NCBI RefSeq assembly: GCF_001544275.1
Contig: NZ_BCQE01000011.1
Coordinates: forward strand, 1-64,000
Direction of reading: 5' to 3'
DNA length: 64,000 nt
DNA from: Enterococcus gallinarum NBRC 100675
GTDB lineage: Bacteria; Bacillota; Bacilli; Lactobacillales; Enterococcaceae
Below the pieces are notes generated by a model. That model searched no databases. It had not been told where the DNA came from and saw nothing but the letters and a program-made list of their open reading frames with translations. The position numbers and the translations under genes are program-made. Position 1 is the stretch's first letter; every line of letters begins with the position of its first letter. Below, in pieces: positions 28,736-37,269 of this stretch.

Positions 28736-28748
28736 GTTAACGTGTGCA
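28736..28748. promoter_or_regulatory. Candidate operator upstream of uxaB
   Basis: GTTAACGTGTGCA, an exact copy of 27634-27646. The extended form TGTTAACGTGTGCA has LacI/cre-like TG...CG...CA spacing. It lies 48 nt before the uxaB ATG, around the expected -35 region. Confidence 0.6.
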
Positions 28749-28795
28749 AAAAATGGCAGACGTTCATTATAAATCAATGAATATTGGAGGTTACA

Positions 28796-29707
28796 ATGAA
28801 AAAAATAACTGAAATGACTCATCCTACTCGCAAGTCGGAAAAAGTGATTCAATTCGGCGAAGGAAACTTTATGCGAGGCTTTTTTAACTGGCAGCTACAG
28901 CAGATGAATAATCAAGGTCTCTTCAATGGCAACGCTGTTGTGGTGCAACCAATTCAACAAGGTCTAGGTTCACTATTGGCAGAGCAGAATCATTTATATA
29001 CCGTAATTTTAGAAGGATTAGTAGATGGCCGGCCTGTCCAAACTTCTGAGATCATCACGACGATTAGCCGCGTATTGAATCCTTATGAACAATGGCAAGA
29101 TTATTTAGCTCTAGCTGAAATTAATGACTTGGACATCATTGTTTCCAATACGACTGAAGCAGGAATTGCCTTTGATCCTCAAGATAAACGGACAGATATG
29201 CCGCCAAAAAGTTTTCCGGCTAAATTAACTGCGCTGCTCTATCAACGATACCAAGCCGAAAAATCAGGTTACACGATCATTCCTTGTGAGTTGATCGATC
29301 GAAATGGAGAAAAATTAAAAGCGTGTATCCAACAATATTGCTCACTGTGGCAACTGGAGGACAGCTTTCATACCTGGTTAGAAAATGAAAACACTTTCTG
29401 CTGTAGTTTAGTCGACCGAATCGTTCCTGGCTACCCCCATTCAAAAGCTGAGGAGTTGAATCAATTACACGGGTATGAGGACCGTCTGATGGTCACTGCT
29501 GAACCATTCATGCTGTGGGTGATCGAAGATCCTTCACATACCGTGTCTCAGAAGCTGCCATTACCAGCCGCGGGGTTAAATGTTATCTTCACTGAAGACC
29601 TAACGCCCTACCGTGAACGAAAGGTGCATCTTTTAAATGGCCCTCATACAACAATGGTCCCTCTGGCCCTTCTAGCTGGTTTGGCAACGGTTGAAGAGGT
29701 GATGCTT
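28796..29707 (+). pseudogene. uxaB: Tagaturonate reductase gene, 5' part (split by the element)
   Basis: 304 codons from ATG 28796 (GGAGG 5 nt upstream; an in-frame TTG at 28784 overlaps that site). Encodes the NAD-binding and most of the catalytic domain of the mannitol dehydrogenase-type UxaB: FGEGNFMRGFFNWQL, NTTEAGIAF, CSLVDRIVPGYP, and LLNGPHTTMVPLALLAG at the end. Converts D-tagaturonate to D-altronate. Coding stops matching at 29707, the edge of the mobile element. Joining codon 304 to the 3' piece at 60351 restores a 471-residue protein of normal length. Confidence 0.93.
29704..29707. repeat. Target-site duplication, left copy
   Basis: GCTT here and at 60347-60350. Could be read as GCTTG if the element is taken to start one base later. 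Confidence 0.75.
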
Positions 29708-29732
29708 GGAAATTTGTCAAGTATATTGCAGA
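29708..29732 (+). repeat. Left terminal inverted repeat
   Basis: Starts GGAAATTTG and ends TATATTGCAGA. Aligned without gaps to the complement of 60322-60346, which starts GGCGGTTTA and ends TATAGTGCAGA: 15 of 25 positions agree, with the inner 11 nearly perfect. Confidence 0.8.
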
Positions 29733-29809
29733 AAATTTTTTTGAATTTTTTTCGACACTAAAAAAAGCCTAAAATCAAGGCTTTCCCTTGTTTTTAGACA
29801 GCACAAACT

Positions 29810-29855
29810 AGAGGTACCCCTTTTTCTTTTTAAAAAATTTGTACCTCTTTTTTTT
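29810..29855 (+). terminator. Terminator just inside the left end
   Basis: AGAGGTAC (29810-29817) pairs with GTACCTCT (29841-29848), with A/T-rich arms inside and T8 after on the plus strand. It would stop transcription entering from uxaB. A smaller AAGCC/GGCTT hairpin lies at about 29764-29782. Confidence 0.75.
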
Positions 29856-29872
29856 AATTATGAAACAGATAT

Positions 29873-30805
29873 TCATGCACTGGATTGATACTGATCTAAT
29901 GCTGTACAAAAACCAAAAATCCGACGTGGACGAGTATTGATCAAATACACATAATGATCTAATTCTTCTTGTGTCACTTGCGCAATATCTTTTCCCTTTG
30001 GAACATATTCACGCAATAAACCATTCGTATTCTCATTTGTCCCACGCTGCCAAGAACAGTAGGGATCCGCAAAATAAACGGGTACCTGTAACTTTTCTTC
30101 TAACTCTTCATAATTTGAAAATTCTTTCCCATTATCTGCTGTTAATGAACAAACAACCTCATTTTTTAACATATCAAGTAATTGTTTTGTAACAGTCGCG
30201 GCTTTTCGATCAGGTGCGACTTGTGCCAGTAATTTACGAGAACAACGATCAACCACCGTCACAATTACTGAATTGGTTCCTTTCGGACCAACCATGGTAT
30301 CAATCTCCCAATCGCCCAAGCGTTTTCTTTCTTCAATCTCTTTTGGTCGATCATGAATACTTCTGCCGCCTTTCATTCGATTCACTTCAGAAGATCGTTT
30401 AATCGGTTTACCTTTTCTTCGTAGCTGTAAAACAGAGCCGACTTTTCCATCACGAATATACCGATAGATGGAACAAAAACTAGGAAAACTCCGTTCCTGT
30501 TTCCGATAAACACCACTAATACTCATCGGCGACCAATTCAAAGACAACGACTGATTGATTTGTTCTTTTACTTCAGGTGTTAATTTCTCACACGTTTTTC
30601 TTGAAGAGAGTCGTTCCTCTGAAGCTGCTTGTGCATAGGCGGGTTCATATTGTCCATCTTCTTTTGAATTTCGTTTTACCTCTCGACCAATAGTAGAATC
30701 ACTTCGACCTAACAAACGACCAATCTTTGAATAACTGAATCCTTGACTCAAATAATAAGCAATCGAATTACGCTCAAAATCGGTCAAATGTGTATATTTT
30801 TTCAA
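29873..30805 (-). CDS. IS30-family DDE transposase of the element
   Basis: 310 residues from TTG 30805, with GGGGAGG 5 nt upstream; an ATG at 30847 has no such site. N-terminal HTH (LTDFERNSIAYYLSQGFSYS, IGRLLGRSDSTIGREV) binds the ends. The catalytic triad is Asp169 (DWEIDTM), Asp224 (TADNGKEF) and Glu258 (RGTNENTNG), with 33 residues between the last two, as in IS30. It reads toward the left end, 165 bp from it. Because the terminal repeats lie 30 kb apart around a full conjugation module, it most likely moves the whole ICE rather than a small IS. No second repeat pair was seen close around the gene. Confidence 0.93.
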   Translation of the reverse strand: MKKYTHLTDFERNSIAYYLSQGFSYSKIGRLLGRSDSTIGREVKRNSKEDGQYEPAYAQAASEERLSSRKTCEKLTPEVKEQINQSLSLNWSPMSISGVYRKQERSFPSFCSIYRYIRDGKVGSVLQLRRKGKPIKRSSEVNRMKGGRSIHDRPKEIEERKRLGDWEIDTMVGPKGTNSVIVTVVDRCSRKLLAQVAPDRKAATVTKQLLDMLKNEVVCSLTADNGKEFSNYEELEEKLQVPVYFADPYCSWQRGTNENTNGLLREYVPKGKDIAQVTQEELDHYVYLINTRPRRIFGFCTALDQYQSSA

Positions 30806-30840
30806 GAAAGCCTCCCCTTCTTTCTTTTTTTTAGAAAAGC

Positions 30841-30867
30841 ATACCATAATGTGTCGTTTGATGGTAT
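30841..30867. promoter_or_regulatory. Inverted repeat between transposase and HTH gene
   Basis: ATACCAT (30841-30847) and ATGGTAT (30861-30867), 13 nt apart, in the shared divergent promoter region. TATACT overlaps the right arm on the plus strand. A possible operator for the small HTH protein. Confidence 0.45.
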
Positions 30868-30906
30868 ACTTGCACTAAAAAATGCTAGTAAAAGGAATGA
30901 AAATTT

Positions 30907-31149
30907 ATGGAAAAAATCGAAAAAGGCATTGCAGATATTGAAAAAATACGTCGAATTTTAGCTGCACAAACAAGCAACCGAATTGCCCGAGAAACAGGAA
31001 TCACAAAGTCAACCATAGAAAAATTAAAAAGTGGTGATCGAGCAGTTGAAAAGCTAAATCTTGCCTATGCAATTCGACTAACAGAATACGCTATCCAACA
31101 AAGTGCCCCTATTATTGAAATATGGGGGAGAAAACCCCGTAAAAAATAA
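30907..31149 (+). CDS. Small HTH DNA-binding protein
   Basis: 80 residues. Residues 20-52 (SNRIARETGITKSTIEKLKSGDR) form a helix-turn-helix of the type seen in small repressors; basic tail KPRKK. Divergent from the transposase gene and therefore a candidate controller of transposition. AAAGGAATG precedes the start. Confidence 0.65.
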   Translation: MEKIEKGIADIEKIRRILAAQTSNRIARETGITKSTIEKLKSGDRAVEKLNLAYAIRLTEYAIQQSAPIIEIWGRKPRKK

Positions 31150-31167
31150 GAAAGGTGAACGCTATTT

Positions 31168-31563
31168 ATGAAACAAACACTTGAATATGTCGAAGAATTT
31201 TATCCAGTTTGTCAAAATCCAGATAATAAGCTGTCTAAATTCCATGTCCTAATAGCCTTTATTGCGAATAAAACGAAGTGCAGTTATACGCTACAACAGG
31301 ATGTCGCACAATTACGCAGAAAAGAAAGACGAAAATTAGATCAACTTATCCAACATTGGCAAAACGAAATAGATAAAAAACCAAATGATCTATGTAATCT
31401 ATCTATTCAACTCAAAAAATTAGAAAAAATATTAGCTGAAACTTATCCACCATCCGGTGAAATCATCCTTTACACAATTGGAATAGAAGGAACGTACCTA
31501 TCTTATTTTAATGAAAAAATTTCTGAAACCTATTGGCCTGTAATATATAATGCTATACAATAA
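31168..31563 (+). CDS. Hypothetical protein
   Basis: 131 residues, helical and charged, no membrane segment. The middle (LRRKERRKLDQLIQHWQNEI) looks like a coiled coil. It follows the HTH gene by 18 nt with GAAAGGTGA upstream, so the two form a small operon ended by a strong terminator. Function unknown. Confidence 0.6.
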   Translation: MKQTLEYVEEFYPVCQNPDNKLSKFHVLIAFIANKTKCSYTLQQDVAQLRRKERRKLDQLIQHWQNEIDKKPNDLCNLSIQLKKLEKILAETYPPSGEIILYTIGIEGTYLSYFNEKISETYWPVIYNAIQ

Positions 31564-31571
31564 CAAAAAAA

Positions 31572-31616
31572 GATCTATTCCCAAGTAACTTTGTGAGGAA
31601 TAGATCCTTTTTTTTT
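31572..31616. terminator. Bidirectional terminator between the HTH operon and the immunity gene
   Basis: GATCTATTCC (31572-31581) pairs with GGAATAGATC (31597-31606); A7 before and T10 after. Confidence 0.92.
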
Positions 31617-31639
31617 GCAATTCCATAGTATTTCAACAA

Positions 31640-31972
31640 TTAGTGTAAAGAAGAAATTCCACCTGCAATAAATGAACTATTGGAAAGATCTCTTCTTCTA
31701 TCTATATCAATTTCTACTAACTTTTTCCAATAAGTCTCTGCTTCCGTAGTTAATTTTAATCCCTCAAACGCAAACATTAGATTTAAATCATTCACTACTT
31801 TTCCAATAATATTATTTAGCGCCAGACCCTCAGTTTCTTTTTTTGAACTTTCATTAATAGCTTCACTCAAAAGTGAAGTTACTTTATTCCTCAAATTTAC
31901 TGTCATTAATTGATCCTGATTGATCCTGTCTTTTAAACCAATCAATAACGCTATTTTCTCTTTCTTATTCAT
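31640..31972 (-). CDS. Bacteriocin immunity protein, enterocin A-type (four-helix)
   Basis: 110 residues from ATG 31972 (GGAGA 7 nt upstream); the open frame extends to 32053 inside the bacteriocin gene but without a start site. Helical and charged, with INESSKKETEGLALNNIIGKV in the middle and a C-terminal segment around FEGLKLTTEAETYWKKLVEI, like class IIa immunity proteins (EntA_Immun), which are about 90-110 residues. Starts 25 nt after the bacteriocin stop, as usual for such pairs. It would protect the producer from the inside face of the membrane. Confidence 0.75.
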   Translation of the reverse strand: MNKKEKIALLIGLKDRINQDQLMTVNLRNKVTSLLSEAINESSKKETEGLALNNIIGKVVNDLNLMFAFEGLKLTTEAETYWKKLVEIDIDRRRDLSNSSFIAGGISSLH

Positions 31973-31997
31973 TCTATTTCTCCATAAATCCAAATGA

Positions 31998-32261
31998 TTA
32001 ATAAAATCTGCCTGGATATTTGCAACGACCACCATTAAATCCTTGGACTGCACAATTTGTAATCTGATTGACTAAACCATTAGAAATATCCCCCCATTTT
32101 GCACGACAATTACCTACTGCTAAATGCCCATTTTTACACTCAATATTCGCAAGCCCTGGTGGTGTAGACCAAGAATCGGCCGAAACAGATTCACTAGTCA
32201 CAAATAGTCCAACAACAATAACCCCTATACATGTAGCACCGTAAATTAGTAATCGGTTCAT
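31998..32261 (-). CDS. Sec-exported bacteriocin-like peptide with four cysteines
   Basis: 87 residues from ATG 32261 (GGAGG 7 nt upstream). A Sec-type signal of about 28 residues ends ESVSA, giving a 59-residue mature peptide (starting DSWSTPPG) with Cys at 14, 24, 42 and 52: two CX9C units. The segment NCRAKWGDISNGLVNQ resembles the C-x-x-x-W-G part and following helix of pediocin-like bacteriocins, but the YGNGV box is absent. An immunity gene follows. Class and targets are inference. Confidence 0.7.
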   Translation of the reverse strand: MNRLLIYGATCIGVIVVGLFVTSESVSADSWSTPPGLANIECKNGHLAVGNCRAKWGDISNGLVNQITNCAVQGFNGGRCKYPGRFY

Positions 32262-32374
32262 TTTTTCTACCTCCAAATTTCATATCTGTTTCTAATCAAC
32301 TCAGGTAAATGGCTGTTCACAAAGCAAATTTTTCCCGATTGATCCATTGACTCCTTTCTGCCTTGTAACACCCT

Positions 32375-32392
32375 TCACAATTAGGATTGTGA
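32375..32392. promoter_or_regulatory. Inverted repeat upstream of the bacteriocin gene
   Basis: TCACAAT-TAGG-ATTGTGA, perfect 7-bp arms, 114 nt before the bacteriocin ATG in a 254-nt intergenic region with no other gene. No T tract follows in the transcribed direction, so an operator is likelier than a terminator. Confidence 0.4.
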
Positions 32393-32515
32393 CACAAAAA
32401 ATCCTAAAAAAACAGTCTATTCTTTTCACAATAGTTGGTGTAAAATATTAGTAATTGGTTATTTTTTATAATCTAACTTCCTTTAAAACACTATGTTTGT
32501 TTTAAATTATCATTT

Positions 32516-33055
32516 TTAATACGCACTTCTTACATAATACACTTTGATTGCATCGATCTTTTGTTCGACTACTTTTACTTGTAAAACTACAAAACGTGTA
32601 ACATCATTCGCATGTTCTTCCCCAAAGAGTAAATACTGCGTTGGATCGTCTACATCTTGTGTCACCTGGTGAAGCTTCCCTGTTGTTTTCATTTCTACAT
32701 GCGGGTCTACATCGATACTATTGTCTTTGATACAACGATCCGTCATATATTCCCGCACTGCTTGATTCCGTTTATACACATCGGTGAAATTGCTCCATTT
32801 TCTGGCAAAGTCTTTTAAAAAACTTTTTGTCGTCTCATCCATTTGTTCTGGCAATTCTTCTAATACACTATTTTGAGCACTTCTTTCTGTACTTTGAAAC
32901 GTCTCTTTTGTTTCCTCTACTGCTCCAATCGTTTCTTCTGTCGTAGTTTTTTGTGTCGCTTGTTCTTCAGAAGAAAACCAGCCACAACCAGAAAGCCCAA
33001 TCAAACACAAATAACTAACTACTAGCAACATTCCTTTTCTCACAACTTTATTCAC
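32516..33055 (-). CDS. Conjugation-module lipoprotein
   Basis: 179 residues. Type II signal with lipobox LSGC (Cys at about 24), then a Thr/Glu-rich linker (30-75) and a globular domain of about 100 residues ending YYVRSAY. It is last in the transfer operon, 10 nt after the wall hydrolase gene. Similar lipoproteins close the transfer modules of several Gram-positive ICEs; the exact role is unknown. Confidence 0.65.
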   Translation of the reverse strand: MNKVVRKGMLLVVSYLCLIGLSGCGWFSSEEQATQKTTTEETIGAVEETKETFQSTERSAQNSVLEELPEQMDETTKSFLKDFARKWSNFTDVYKRNQAVREYMTDRCIKDNSIDVDPHVEMKTTGKLHQVTQDVDDPTQYLLFGEEHANDVTRFVVLQVKVVEQKIDAIKVYYVRSAY

Positions 33056-33064
33056 CTACCTTTT

Positions 33065-34153
33065 TTATTTCACTTTGCGAACTAGACTTCGAATTTTGGT
33101 TTGATTGTACGTACGTTGGTACCGTGCCATAATCCGACCTTGCTCGGCATTTTGTTCTACTGTTGAGAAACTTTGTCCACCATTTGATACATCGGTGATA
33201 ATGCCTGTATGTCCCCAAATACCAGGAGATAATGCTCCACCTGCTTGCCAGTTGATCACATCCCCTGCTTGGAGATCACTTGGTTTTGGATTCATAATGA
33301 CTTGCCAACCATACGCCGCCCAATCGTAATCTTCACCAATATACATAGCGTAAGAATGTCCAGACCCCATTAATTGTGGGCCACCTAATTGTGATACATA
33401 CCACGCTGTACCGCCATAACATTCCCCATTATTCATGGTTTGACCAATGACTCGATCTAAAATTTTTGCATTGCCCTTACTTTTGCCCGCAATCGCTGTG
33501 CTTTTTGTAGGTAACGTATTCCAATGCTTGATCGCAAAGTCGTCGTACTCGGTCAAATGATAGGATTTTATAATACTCATTGCGCCTTGATAGTAGGCAC
33601 TGCCTTCAGTAATTCCTGCCGCCGCATAGCCTCCACGACCTAGAATCAATAAACAACTCCCAGGATCTTTATTGCCCACGCATTGATTAAAGTTGCTTTG
33701 ACTCGCCACCATAAAGCCGTAATAGTCATAACAAGCTTTCAGGTTCGGAAACTTCATATAGAAGCCACCTTCAGAACCACCAATCCCCCGTGCAGAACCT
33801 TGTGGATAGGGACAACCAGGAAACCAGGTAATCCCAAAGAAGTTTGTATCGTTTCTTCCAGATTGTGATTGTCCATAAGCCGATTCATAACCTAATTGAG
33901 AAAGAATCACACTTGGTAATAACTGATACTTTACCGCTGCACCGACTGCTGCTTGCGCATGTTCATCTGTGATTGGACCACGTCCTTTAATCTCTGGAAA
34001 AATCGGCAATCCTTCGGTATATTCCCCATTAAAAGCGACAGCTAGACCTGTAGAACTTCCCATAGAAGAAACGTTCCCGCCAGCCATCACCACCACTAAA
34101 AAAACAAAACCGACCATCATTGCCCCACAAAAACCAATGATTTTTTTCATCAA
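33065..34153 (-). CDS. Conjugative peptidoglycan hydrolase, glucosaminidase plus CHAP (Tn916 Orf14-type)
   Basis: 362 residues. N-terminal membrane segment (8-26), a glucosaminidase/lysozyme-like domain (about 60-200: LLPSVILSQLGYESAYGQS contains the likely catalytic Glu), then a CHAP domain (about 235-355) with catalytic Cys in NNGECYGGTAWYVS and His in GIWGHTGIITDV. It opens the wall for the transfer channel. It plays the part of Tn916 Orf14, although that protein pairs its domains differently. Overlaps the tcpC-like gene by 4 nt. Confidence 0.88.
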   Translation of the reverse strand: MMKKIIGFCGAMMVGFVFLVVVMAGGNVSSMGSSTGLAVAFNGEYTEGLPIFPEIKGRGPITDEHAQAAVGAAVKYQLLPSVILSQLGYESAYGQSQSGRNDTNFFGITWFPGCPYPQGSARGIGGSEGGFYMKFPNLKACYDYYGFMVASQSNFNQCVGNKDPGSCLLILGRGGYAAAGITEGSAYYQGAMSIIKSYHLTEYDDFAIKHWNTLPTKSTAIAGKSKGNAKILDRVIGQTMNNGECYGGTAWYVSQLGGPQLMGSGHSYAMYIGEDYDWAAYGWQVIMNPKPSDLQAGDVINWQAGGALSPGIWGHTGIITDVSNGGQSFSTVEQNAEQGRIMARYQRTYNQTKIRSLVRKVK

Positions 34154-35070
34154 CGAATCGCCTCAATCGCATATTTTTCTTTCTCCATCTTGCGTAACGT
34201 CAATTCATAATTCATTGTCAACCGTAAATTTGTTTCCTGATCTTGATAAACCACTGCACATTGTACCTGCACTTGATCCTCTTTTAATGCAAATTGTGTA
34301 TTTCTCAATTCCACAAAATGCATCGGTTGACGAATCGGCACAATATTTTTTCCATAATATTTCAACTCTTCTTGATCCGCTTGTGGATAGATCGTAAAAA
34401 AAGTTTGTAAAAATTTTTCTAATGCTTCTTGCTCCTCTGGTTTCACACTGGTTGTCTGAAAATCATCCTCTACCTCAACCATTGCTTTTTTGATATTACT
34501 TGCTAAAACAGGTAATTTTACAACCGAATACTGGTTTTCTTTTCGATACACTTCAATCATATAGGAACGTTCTTTCATTTGATTTTTTACCCCTAATACC
34601 ACATGAAACGTCACACGATACGTATTTTTCTTTTCTTCTTGTTCCTCAATTTCCCAAATGGTTACATCTTTCACTTGAATGTCTTGTTTGAGTTCTTTGT
34701 CAAATTCATTATCCAAACGTACTCCTTCCGCAATATACCCTTTTAACACCTCCTCACGAGACAAATCCGATTGTTCTTGTACTGTAAAATAGACTGTCAC
34801 AAAATTTTTGACATAATTTTCCAGACCAGATACATCTTTCAATTGTTTATCAATCACTTTTGTTTCATGAATCGTATGCACATCACGTGCAGTGAAATTG
34901 TTGTAAATACCAAAACCAACACTAAAGACTAAAAAACCCCAACCTAAAAGAAAAAAGAAACGCCGTTTACGCGCTCCTTTATAGCTTTCCTGTTTCCAAC
35001 GTTTCTTTTCTTTTTTATCCCCCGATCGTTTTTCTTTTGTCTTTGCCTGTTTTCTTTTACCTAAATGCAT
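34150..35070 (-). CDS. TcpC-family conjugation channel protein (Tn916 Orf13-like)
   Basis: 306 residues. Highly basic cytoplasmic N-terminus (1-38), one membrane segment (about 38-58), then two NTF2-like extracytoplasmic domains, as in TcpC/VirB8-like proteins. ENYVKNFVTVYFTVQ and LEKFLQTFFTIYPQAD are the parallel openings of the two domains. Builds the wall-side part of the type IV secretion channel. Confidence 0.88.
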   Translation of the reverse strand: MHLGKRKQAKTKEKRSGDKKEKKRWKQESYKGARKRRFFFLLGWGFLVFSVGFGIYNNFTARDVHTIHETKVIDKQLKDVSGLENYVKNFVTVYFTVQEQSDLSREEVLKGYIAEGVRLDNEFDKELKQDIQVKDVTIWEIEEQEEKKNTYRVTFHVVLGVKNQMKERSYMIEVYRKENQYSVVKLPVLASNIKKAMVEVEDDFQTTSVKPEEQEALEKFLQTFFTIYPQADQEELKYYGKNIVPIRQPMHFVELRNTQFALKEDQVQVQCAVVYQDQETNLRLTMNYELTLRKMEKEKYAIEAIR

Positions 35071-35085
35071 CGTCCTCCTCCTTGT

Positions 35086-37263
35086 CTATCTCTTTCTAAA
35101 CCTTTTTTCCTTTCTCTCCGAAGAATTTTTCGCATCATTCAAACGATCTTTCCCCTTCATTAACTGTCGATCAAAAACAAACGTCTTCGGACGAGAAACA
35201 GTCGCTGATTGTTTCATCGGTTTTTCTTCATATAACTCAGAACTTCTTGGTGTTTCCGATACGATCCGTTTTTCTTTTCCGCCTAAATGCGAAACCAATG
35301 GCTTATCCGATTGTTTCCTTTCCGTCGAACAAATCGCAGAAGCCCGTATTACTTGTGGCTTTCTTGCTTCTTTTTGTTCATTGATCGTTCCTTGTTTCAA
35401 ACCGTTTCTCCTCAACGGTTGTTTCATCGAGTGCATTGCCGTTGCTTTCTTCTTCAATGCATCATTCAACACACGATCTTGTCTTGCATTTTGTGCCATT
35501 TGGCGTACAGTTTGCCGTTGCTTTTCTTTTTGATCATCCGATAACACTCCCTCACGAGCTTCATATAAATTTTGTTGCCGCTGTTGCGCCAATTGCCGAC
35601 GTTGTCCTTGACGATTTTGTTCTTGTATTCGACCGGCTAAATAATCTTGACGCATTTCTCGACCTTTATATTTCGCATTTGTAGGCACATATTGAAGCGA
35701 ACGTTTGACTTGATCCCATTTACCTGTGACATTTTTCGGCATTTCACTAATGGCAGAAACTTTCTTCCCTACACGTTCCATTAACGGTATCGTAGAAGAA
35801 GTTCCTGGACGTTTTATTCGTTTCGTTCCAAGTAATGCGGTACTTGCTATTGCCGCACCACCTAGCCCACCAGCCATTCCGCCTGCAATACGACGTGTAA
35901 ATCCCCGGCTCAAACTACCTAAAAACATCCCACGAAGAAATCGGCCTGTTCGATCCGCTGCCCGGGTTTCAGTACCACCAATCCGCATAAATCCTAACAA
36001 TTCATTGACACGCGTTGCCGCTGAGAACCATAAAGAAATCTGCAAAAAACTCGACCAAATATAGCCTTTCTCTTTGGTTAAAGCATTCAACTCATGACTG
36101 ATTGAGAAAATAATCGTCAAAATTAATGTAATCCCCATTTTAGTAAACAACAACTGAAAGACTTTTTGTAAAGCTGTTCCTAATATACGACTTGAACCTG
36201 GAAACAAGGAGAAAATCATCGCCACTGGTAAAAAGCCTGCATATAACAAAAACAACACTTGTGAAGCAATTAATACAATCGTTAGAATGGCGACACTTAA
36301 ACTAATGACAATGTTCGCAACCAAAACAAGAAAGACCATGCCAAAACGTAAATAGACTTTTTGAACAGACAAATTGCCATTGTTCTTATCCTCTACTTCT
36401 TTTTCAATCAATTCATTTCGTTTTTCATCTTCTGAATAAGGCGACTCTTTTAATAAAGCACCAATCCGGTCTTCTCCCACTTTTTCTGTGTCATTATCCC
36501 CAAATTGTAGAATTTTCCACGGTTCCTCAATTTGAAGGGAAAATAAATTTTCCCGAATCGCTTTCGTCGAAGACCCTCCTTTTGAATCCCCTAACGAAAC
36601 ATTTTTTGCAATGTCCAACATTTCTGTATTTATTTCTTGTTGCACCGTATTCACTTTATCTAAATACGATCTCGCATTCATGAAAAAAACTCCGCAACAA
36701 ATAAATGTAAACAAGAACACCAAGGCTTGTTGGATTGCTTGTGTTGGGTGTTGCTTAACAACCGCTTGATAAACTACGGAACATCCTGCTAATGCAATCA
36801 ATAAGCCCCCAAAAATAGGGACAAGACCGGTCGAAAGCATTCCACCTTTATCTATACCGGCAATCGTTTGAATCGTTTTTGCTAGAGAATCCACCATATC
36901 CGAAATAAAATCTAATTCAAACGCTTCTTGTACCACAAAACCTAAGAAATAACAAAGATACACATTTAACATCCAAAAAATATTTGTAATCGCAAATACC
37001 GCATAAATCACCGTTTCAGAAATGCCCTCGCCCCACTTCCACGGGAGCCAATTCCAAGACGTATCCACGTAAAAATCTAGGTTATAGTTGTCTAATGGGT
37101 ATTTTTCGAAATTGTATAGCGCATCTTTCCCGCCTAAACTTTCTTTTACCCAACCAGCCGCTTCTGTTGGAGAAGGAAAACAAAGAAACAAAACCATTAT
37201 TACAAGCAAAGAAAGCCAAATCATTTTTCGGCGCGTCAACCAAAACCATAATTTTTGTTTCAT
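35086..37263 (-). CDS. Polytopic conjugation channel protein (Tn916 Orf15/TcpH-like)
   Basis: 725 residues. Signal-like N-terminus, about eight membrane segments up to residue 420, a Gly/Ala-rich segment (GGMAGGLGGAAIA), then a long hydrophilic, Gln/Arg-rich C-terminus (480-725). It corresponds in size (about 750), position and layout to Tn916 Orf15, the VirB6-like component. AGGAG precedes the ATG and the gene follows VirB4 by 6 nt. Confidence 0.85.
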   Translation of the reverse strand: MKQKLWFWLTRRKMIWLSLLVIMVLFLCFPSPTEAAGWVKESLGGKDALYNFEKYPLDNYNLDFYVDTSWNWLPWKWGEGISETVIYAVFAITNIFWMLNVYLCYFLGFVVQEAFELDFISDMVDSLAKTIQTIAGIDKGGMLSTGLVPIFGGLLIALAGCSVVYQAVVKQHPTQAIQQALVFLFTFICCGVFFMNARSYLDKVNTVQQEINTEMLDIAKNVSLGDSKGGSSTKAIRENLFSLQIEEPWKILQFGDNDTEKVGEDRIGALLKESPYSEDEKRNELIEKEVEDKNNGNLSVQKVYLRFGMVFLVLVANIVISLSVAILTIVLIASQVLFLLYAGFLPVAMIFSLFPGSSRILGTALQKVFQLLFTKMGITLILTIIFSISHELNALTKEKGYIWSSFLQISLWFSAATRVNELLGFMRIGGTETRAADRTGRFLRGMFLGSLSRGFTRRIAGGMAGGLGGAAIASTALLGTKRIKRPGTSSTIPLMERVGKKVSAISEMPKNVTGKWDQVKRSLQYVPTNAKYKGREMRQDYLAGRIQEQNRQGQRRQLAQQRQQNLYEAREGVLSDDQKEKQRQTVRQMAQNARQDRVLNDALKKKATAMHSMKQPLRRNGLKQGTINEQKEARKPQVIRASAICSTERKQSDKPLVSHLGGKEKRIVSETPRSSELYEEKPMKQSATVSRPKTFVFDRQLMKGKDRLNDAKNSSERKEKRFRKR

Positions 37264-37269
37264 CTTTCC

